Below are positions 59,474 to 64,000 of a DNA stretch of 64,000 nucleotides, one piece after another. The notes under the pieces were generated by a model, which saw only the letters and a program-made list of their open reading frames with translations, ran no database searches and was not told the DNA's origin. The position numbers were made by a program, and so were the translations under genes. Each line of letters opens with the position of its first letter. Position 1 is the stretch's first letter. This stretch comes from Dichetophora obliterata (Eukaryota > Arthropoda > Insecta > Diptera > Sciomyzidae). Location of the stretch: contig OY986439.1 in NCBI GenBank assembly GCA_963920525.1, forward strand, positions 40,180,819 to 40,244,818, in the 5' to 3' direction.

Positions 59474-61724
59474 GGCCCTTATTATGAGCTGCGTTCGATT
59501 TTCGAGTGTAGTCGAATGGCCAGATCGATATATTATATTTCTATCAGATGATTGTTGTTTTATTTCAACTAATAACTATGTTATAACTAACTAAACTATG
59601 TTATAACTAAAATAACAAAAAAGTTATAACTATGACGAAAATAATTTCCATAAGATTCGACGCTTCGTCAGAAGAGGATGAAAGCTTGACGGAACTGGCT
59701 AGAAGTAGAAAAGGGTTGAGCAACGCTTTCTTTAGCTTATCTTTAGCCACTTTGCTGTTCTAACTGGTGGTTCTAAGCAATTTAATTCCAATGTGAGTTC
59801 TTCCCATCAGAGAACTGCCTAAGCCTACTTGAAGTTCAAGCCTTTTCAAGTACTTGAATTCAAGTATGTATCCAATCTTGAAAAAGCAAGCTTTAGCCAG
59901 CTTGCAAAAATACCACACAGATACAAGCCATATTCATGCTTGCTCGTCGGCTTGGCTTGTTTCGACTTACTTTGTCAGGCAGAAAGTTGAAAAGCTTTAA
60001 ACGATCGGCAAAAGCTTGTAAGCACGCAAGTATCCAAATTATTGAATTAAAGCAAGTATCCAAAAAATTCAATGAGCTTGTTTAGAGAGAGCTTAAGCGT
60101 AATAGGACTTTTACGGATTCTGTGGACTCCGTGGTTTGAAGTTTTAGGGGTAAATGATTTCGAAGATGTTGTCAAACTTTAAAATTTAAGATGGCGGATA
60201 GAGTTGCCACCTAGATTTTTTTATTATGGCGAATTCTTGTAATTTTGAAATTCTGACAACGGATTTGATTTCGAATATAATGTCACAGTTTTAAAATTTA
60301 AGCTGGAGGTCAAGGTTGCCACCTAAATTTTTACCACAGTATTGCCACCTAATTATATGTATTTTTAAGAGTTTTAAACATCATTTATCAGTGTTAAGGG
60401 GTCGCTGATTTCGAATCTAAAGTCAGAATTTTTAAATTCAAGATGGTGGATAGGGTGCCACCTTAATTTTTTGTAGTTTTATGAATTCGGGGCTGGCAAA
60501 AAAAAAATTGTGCACCAAAAATGGGTCGCTGAATCCAAATCCGTCGAAAAATTTGAGGTAACCCTATTATTTCAAAATTTTATAATTTTGAAATTCTGAC
60601 GACGGATTTGGATTTAGCGACCCATTTTTGGTATACCATTTTTTTGCCAGTCCCGAATTCATAAAACTACAAAAAATTAAGGTGGCAACCCTATCCAGAA
60701 TCTTGAATTTAAAAATTCTGACTTTAGATTCAAAATCAGCGACCCCTTAACACTGATAAATGATGTTTAAAACTCTTAAAAATACATATTATTAGGTGGC
60801 AATACTGTGGTAAAAATTTAGGTGGCAACCTTAATCTCCATCTTAACTTTTAAAACTGTGACATTATATTCAAAATCAAATCCGTTGTCAGAATTTCAAA
60901 ATTACAAGAATTCGCAAAAATAAAAAAAAATCTAGGTGGCATTTCTATCCACCATCTTAAATTTTAAAGTTTGACAGCAGCTTCGAAATCATTTACCCCT
61001 AAAAGTTCCAACCTTCCTTAAAGTCCTTACGCTTTAAAATTCTTAAAAGTCCTATTACGATTAAGCTCTCTCTAAACAAGCTCATTTAATTTTTTGGATA
61101 CTTGCTTTAATTGGATACTTGCCTTCAATTTCAAGCTTTTCAAGCTTTTTGCCGAAGGCATCAAGCTTTCCTTTACTTGAATCTTTGTGCCGTTCGCTTG
61201 TAAGCTAGAATACTTGCAACCTGTCGTGGGCTTATTTATATTCAATTACAATCTGTACTTGATTCAAAATTATCAAGCTCAAGCTAACTTAAACTTATAT
61301 TTTAGGCAAGCACTTGAAATATCCTTCAAGTAGGCTTGTGCAGTTCTCTGCTTCCCATGTCTTTGTCACCTGAACTTTGGAACAAATATCCTTTGCAGTC
61401 AAAGTTTACCTCCATCAATAAGACCAGTTTTTCTAACTGTGATTTGTTGATCACCACCTTAGACCTGCATAAAAATTACAAAAACAGTTCAATATTAGTT
61501 TTAAGTCTTTAAAAAGAAAAACACAATCAAAAAATACTTAAATTTTTAACAATTATTGCTATGCATGGATCGCATCGAAAGCAAAATCCTATTCAACTGA
61601 AATTTCGATGAGCAACGAACATTTCGATAGGGTTGCACTGCTCATAATAAGAATTCAACTTTCTATACTCGTTGTTTGACAACCAGCGAAGATCGAACGT
61701 CGAACGCAACTCATAATAAGGGCC
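59474..61724. mobile_element. TIR element with TTA target duplication hosting a fold-back element
   Basis: TTA at 59471-59473 and 61725-61727. Ends are ggcccttattatgagctgcg and, in reverse complement, ggcccttattatgagttgcg, both followed by ttcga. GGCCC ends with a TTA duplication fit PIF/Harbinger. Its own sequence is only about 0.7 kb, because a 1.5-kb hAT-like element sits inside. No transposase. Confidence 0.72.
59808..61350. mobile_element. hAT-like fold-back element, 1.5 kb, 8-bp target duplication
   Basis: The 8-bp direct repeat cttcccat lies on both sides (59800-59807, 61351-61358). Ends start cagagaactgc on both sides and continue aagcctacttgaag. The CAGAG start and 8-bp duplication are hAT features. 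The two arms are inverted almost to the centre (about 60570): for example gagcttgtttagagagagct, gggtaaatgatttcgaag and gacggatttggat have partners. The arms are about 0.75 kb each, with the outer parts more diverged. No protein. Confidence 0.8.
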
Positions 61725-61889
61725 TTAATGTGAATTCGAATGTGTCTACATTACTTAAAAAGATAAAAAACATAAAATTTTAATTTGAAATAAACATAAG
61801 TGATACTACATAGATATGTTTTGGTAGCTTACCTCGAAGAATCAATAAATAATTCTACATTTAAATAGAAATAAGGCACACACTTCTTA

Positions 61890-62991
61890 CAGTGGGAAGA
61901 GTTACAAAAAACCAACTTTTAGTCGTGTAATTTTTGGTATAATTCACCTTAAACAGCAAGGTCTTACAAGTATTCACTGCTCACAAATCATCATCAGAGT
62001 CTTTTTTAATATTTGTTGTGAGTTATTTGATGTAAAATTAATCTTTTTTAGCTTTTTAAGTAGTGTAGGCAACTTTAGATCACATAAATATATTCGCAAT
62101 ATTTGTTCAATTTTTTGTTGGCTACAATGTTGCTAAAGATATTGAATAAAATCAAACGACTCAAATTTTCCAAAGATTTTCTCTGCAAGACTATGAGCTT
62201 CTGGAACCGTGTTTCGTGGACTGATGAAAGCACGTTTGAATATCACAGCTCACCTTAAAAGAGATTTTTCCGAATTCCAAAAAAAACACTAAAAGAAGTA
62301 GCTCCACTTGGACAAGCAAATCGCCATGGCGGCGGCTCGGTAATGTTCTGGGGATGACTTACCTCTTGTGGCCATGGTGATTTGGTTCTTATTGATGGAA
62401 CGATGAACCAATACAAATATTTGGATGTTTTATATGATAATGCATTTCCATCTAGTGACAAACTTAGTGATGAGTCATTTATTTTACAACAAGATAATGC
62501 ACCATGTCACAAGAGAAAGTCCATAACGTTATAGAAAATTTGTGGGCCTTTATTAAAGGAAAGCGATACGTTTGCTTGACTCGGACTAGGAACAGAGAGA
62601 CTTTTTCTGAAAAAAAAGCCTTTGGGAGCAAATTCCGGCAGATATTTTGAAAAATCTTGTTGAATAGGCACCTAAACGTATTCAAAAAGTAATTGAAGAT
62701 AATAGCGGATATGTTTTTTTAAATTGTTAAGTTTTTTTCATAATTTTTCTTATCCTTAAGCTTAGTTTTGCATAAAATTGAACTGTCAAAATAATATAAT
62801 TATGCCTTTTTTGAAATTAAGTTTTTTTAATATGTTATAGTCGCAAGTTATTTTTAAAAAAATGTACTCATTTTTGGCAAGACTCTAAGGAAGTAAAAAT
62901 ATATTATTTCGGGTTTTCTTAAAATATTTAAAAAAGTGAAAATATTTGCATTTTTTTTTTGTCAAAATAATTATGCCAACTACTGTATATG
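61890..62991 (+). mobile_element. Tc1-like transposon, decayed
   Basis: The 3' terminus ends ttatgccaactactgta at about 62991, a typical Tc1-type TIR; a weak, diverged partner (tacagtgggaagagtta) starts at 61890. The transposase remnant inside (62200-62730) identifies the superfamily. The left boundary is uncertain. Confidence 0.55.
62200..62730 (+). pseudogene. Tc1-like transposase remnant (Minos/S-type)
   Basis: Family motifs in order: WTDESTFEYHSS (first catalytic Asp, about 62218), NRHGGGSVMFWG, then LQQDNAPCHK (second Asp, about 62490) followed at once by VIENLWAFIKGK. The segment that normally lies between, with PQSPDLNP, is missing, so there is an internal deletion near 62515. Several stops (for example after VMFWG) and frameshifts occur. 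Not functional. Confidence 0.78.
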
Positions 62992-63427
62992 TAAGGATTT
63001 AAATCCTGTAAGCCGATTATGTTATTTTTAATTGCTGGCATTTTAAAACTGTCATGGCGATGCAATAGTTGTGTTTAGGCCGCAACCCTAAAGGTTAAAG
63101 AAAGTAATAGATTAACTTACTACTTTATCGACTCGTTCCAGTATCGATTCTCGATACACGAACGAATCGCTCGATCGGCTTCTCCGACGAGTAAGTTTTG
63201 CTTTTTACTTGGCGTCACAAATTGAATTCGCAAAGTAGTAAACTTCATTTTAAAACCGCGCTTAATTTTGTATTATATTAAATATTGCCACTAATTTTAA
63301 TTAAATAATCACTTATTGATTATCAGCAAGCAATCACTTATTGATTGCCCTCAACATAAATATAGTATTCTTTAACGCTCCTGTGTATGCACTTCATGCA
63401 GTAAGAAACAACCATTGTAATTTTCAC
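62992..63427. other. Non-coding stretch
   Basis: A less AT-rich patch at 63120-63200 with cgattctcgatacacgaacg contains short inverted words. No gene recognised. Confidence 0.35.
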
Positions 63428-64000
63428 CTATTGAAGCCTAACAAACAAAACGTAAAAAACGACACTGTTAAGTCCCGAGACTTCAGCGGAAACGCGATGA
63501 GTAGGTAGCTGAATAAGTCGCTGCAACCTCTCAGAAATGAACGAGCCTTCGGAGCCAGAATCAATAAGTGCTCTGGCTGTAAAACTAGATCCTCGGTAGC
63601 AAACGTTTATCATCGCGGTGCCCAACAAAATACCTTTGCTGGTAGAGGCAAAGCACGTCTGGTAATTTTCGCTAGCGCTCTCAGATGTCTGCGGTTGCGC
63701 TTCTCCTTGAAGAGTGGACTGTATAGTGAATGTGCCCGGACCTCCCGCGTTTGGATGATAATTTGCATTTCGAAAATCTCTGTGCAACAACGAGTGATGT
63801 CGTTGTCCACACGAAGAGCAATTGTACCCGCTTTTACAATTTTTTGAAGTATGGCCAGATGACAGACAGTTGAGGCAGCAATGAAAACGCCTCGCAACTG
63901 ATGATCTGTCATTTACGTTCATTACCAAAAACTTCGGACAGAACTTCAATGCATGATCCTGGGTTTCACACAAGTTGCAATTGGTGTTCGTCTCTTTTGC
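63428..64000 (-). pseudogene. BEL/Pao LTR-retrotransposon gag-pol fragment (zinc knuckles and protease), open at window edge
   Basis: The minus-strand frame is open from the window edge. It carries zinc-binding blocks: a leading CNLCETQDHALKFC, then C-X2-C-X4-H-X4-C (CCLNCLSSGHTSKNC) and C-X2-C-X3-H-X4-H. After a linker follows the aspartic protease, with the catalytic triplet in ALIDSGSEGSFI. This order is typical of BEL/Pao elements. After the protease the frame turns into unrelated sequence and stops at 63428, so the RT, RNase H, integrase and 3' LTR are not here: this end is truncated. The 5' part lies beyond 64000. No lesion within the visible part. Confidence 0.85.

Noticed and set aside
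63610..63912. 100-codon minus-strand frame overlapping the BEL/Pao fragment
   Set aside because: A shadow frame; the zinc knuckles and protease are in the other frame.

Overview
The window is AT-rich eukaryotic DNA, most likely from a higher fly (Diptera, probably Schizophora). This rests on the transposon protein families seen (jockey-type non-LTR, DD41D mariner-like, Helitron, piggyBac-like, BEL/Pao) and on the long AT-rich non-coding stretches with GT/CA and GTT microsatellites. The species cannot be fixed from sequence alone. No complete host protein gene is visible. The sequence looks like a large intron or intergenic region that has absorbed many transposons. Four short stretches could be host exons on splice-site or ORF evidence only.

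Layout. 0-6 kb: a jockey-type RT scrap, then a DD41D mariner-like element with both ends and a TA duplication. 5.9-24 kb: repeats, including two copies of a fold-back family with tRNA-like cores (8664-9747, 19682-20569), a 2.2-kb element with a TAA duplication (9880-12057), and several inverted-repeat and direct-repeat families. 25.1-27.7 kb: a more complex island without recognised repeats. 28.0-30.9 kb: a nearly intact piggyBac-like transposon with TTAA duplications, terminal repeats, one intron and all three catalytic aspartates. 31-38.5 kb: MITEs, RT remnants, a core-deleted second piggyBac, and a mariner deletion derivative. 39.0-42.4 kb: a long-TIR element containing Helitron pieces. 43.6-45.7 kb: another island. 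46.0-54.8 kb: two copies of a second fold-back family with tRNA-like cores, one inserted in a jockey-like element, plus a second mariner deletion derivative. 55.1-56.3 kb: a third island. 57.2-63 kb: two MITEs, a transposon-in-transposon nest and a dead Tc1-like element. 63.4-64 kb: the zinc-knuckle/protease part of a BEL/Pao retrotransposon running off the end.

The most unusual signal is shared by two sequence-unrelated fold-back families. Both carry, inside AT-rich inverted arms, a tRNA-like core with an A box, a B box and a nearby run of T of the kind that ends RNA polymerase III transcription. In three of the four longer elements the core is multiplied in tandem. In one family an anticodon-like stem shows base-pair-preserving changes between copies. 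I infer fold-back elements that acquired tRNA-derived Pol III units. Transcription and mobility are untested.
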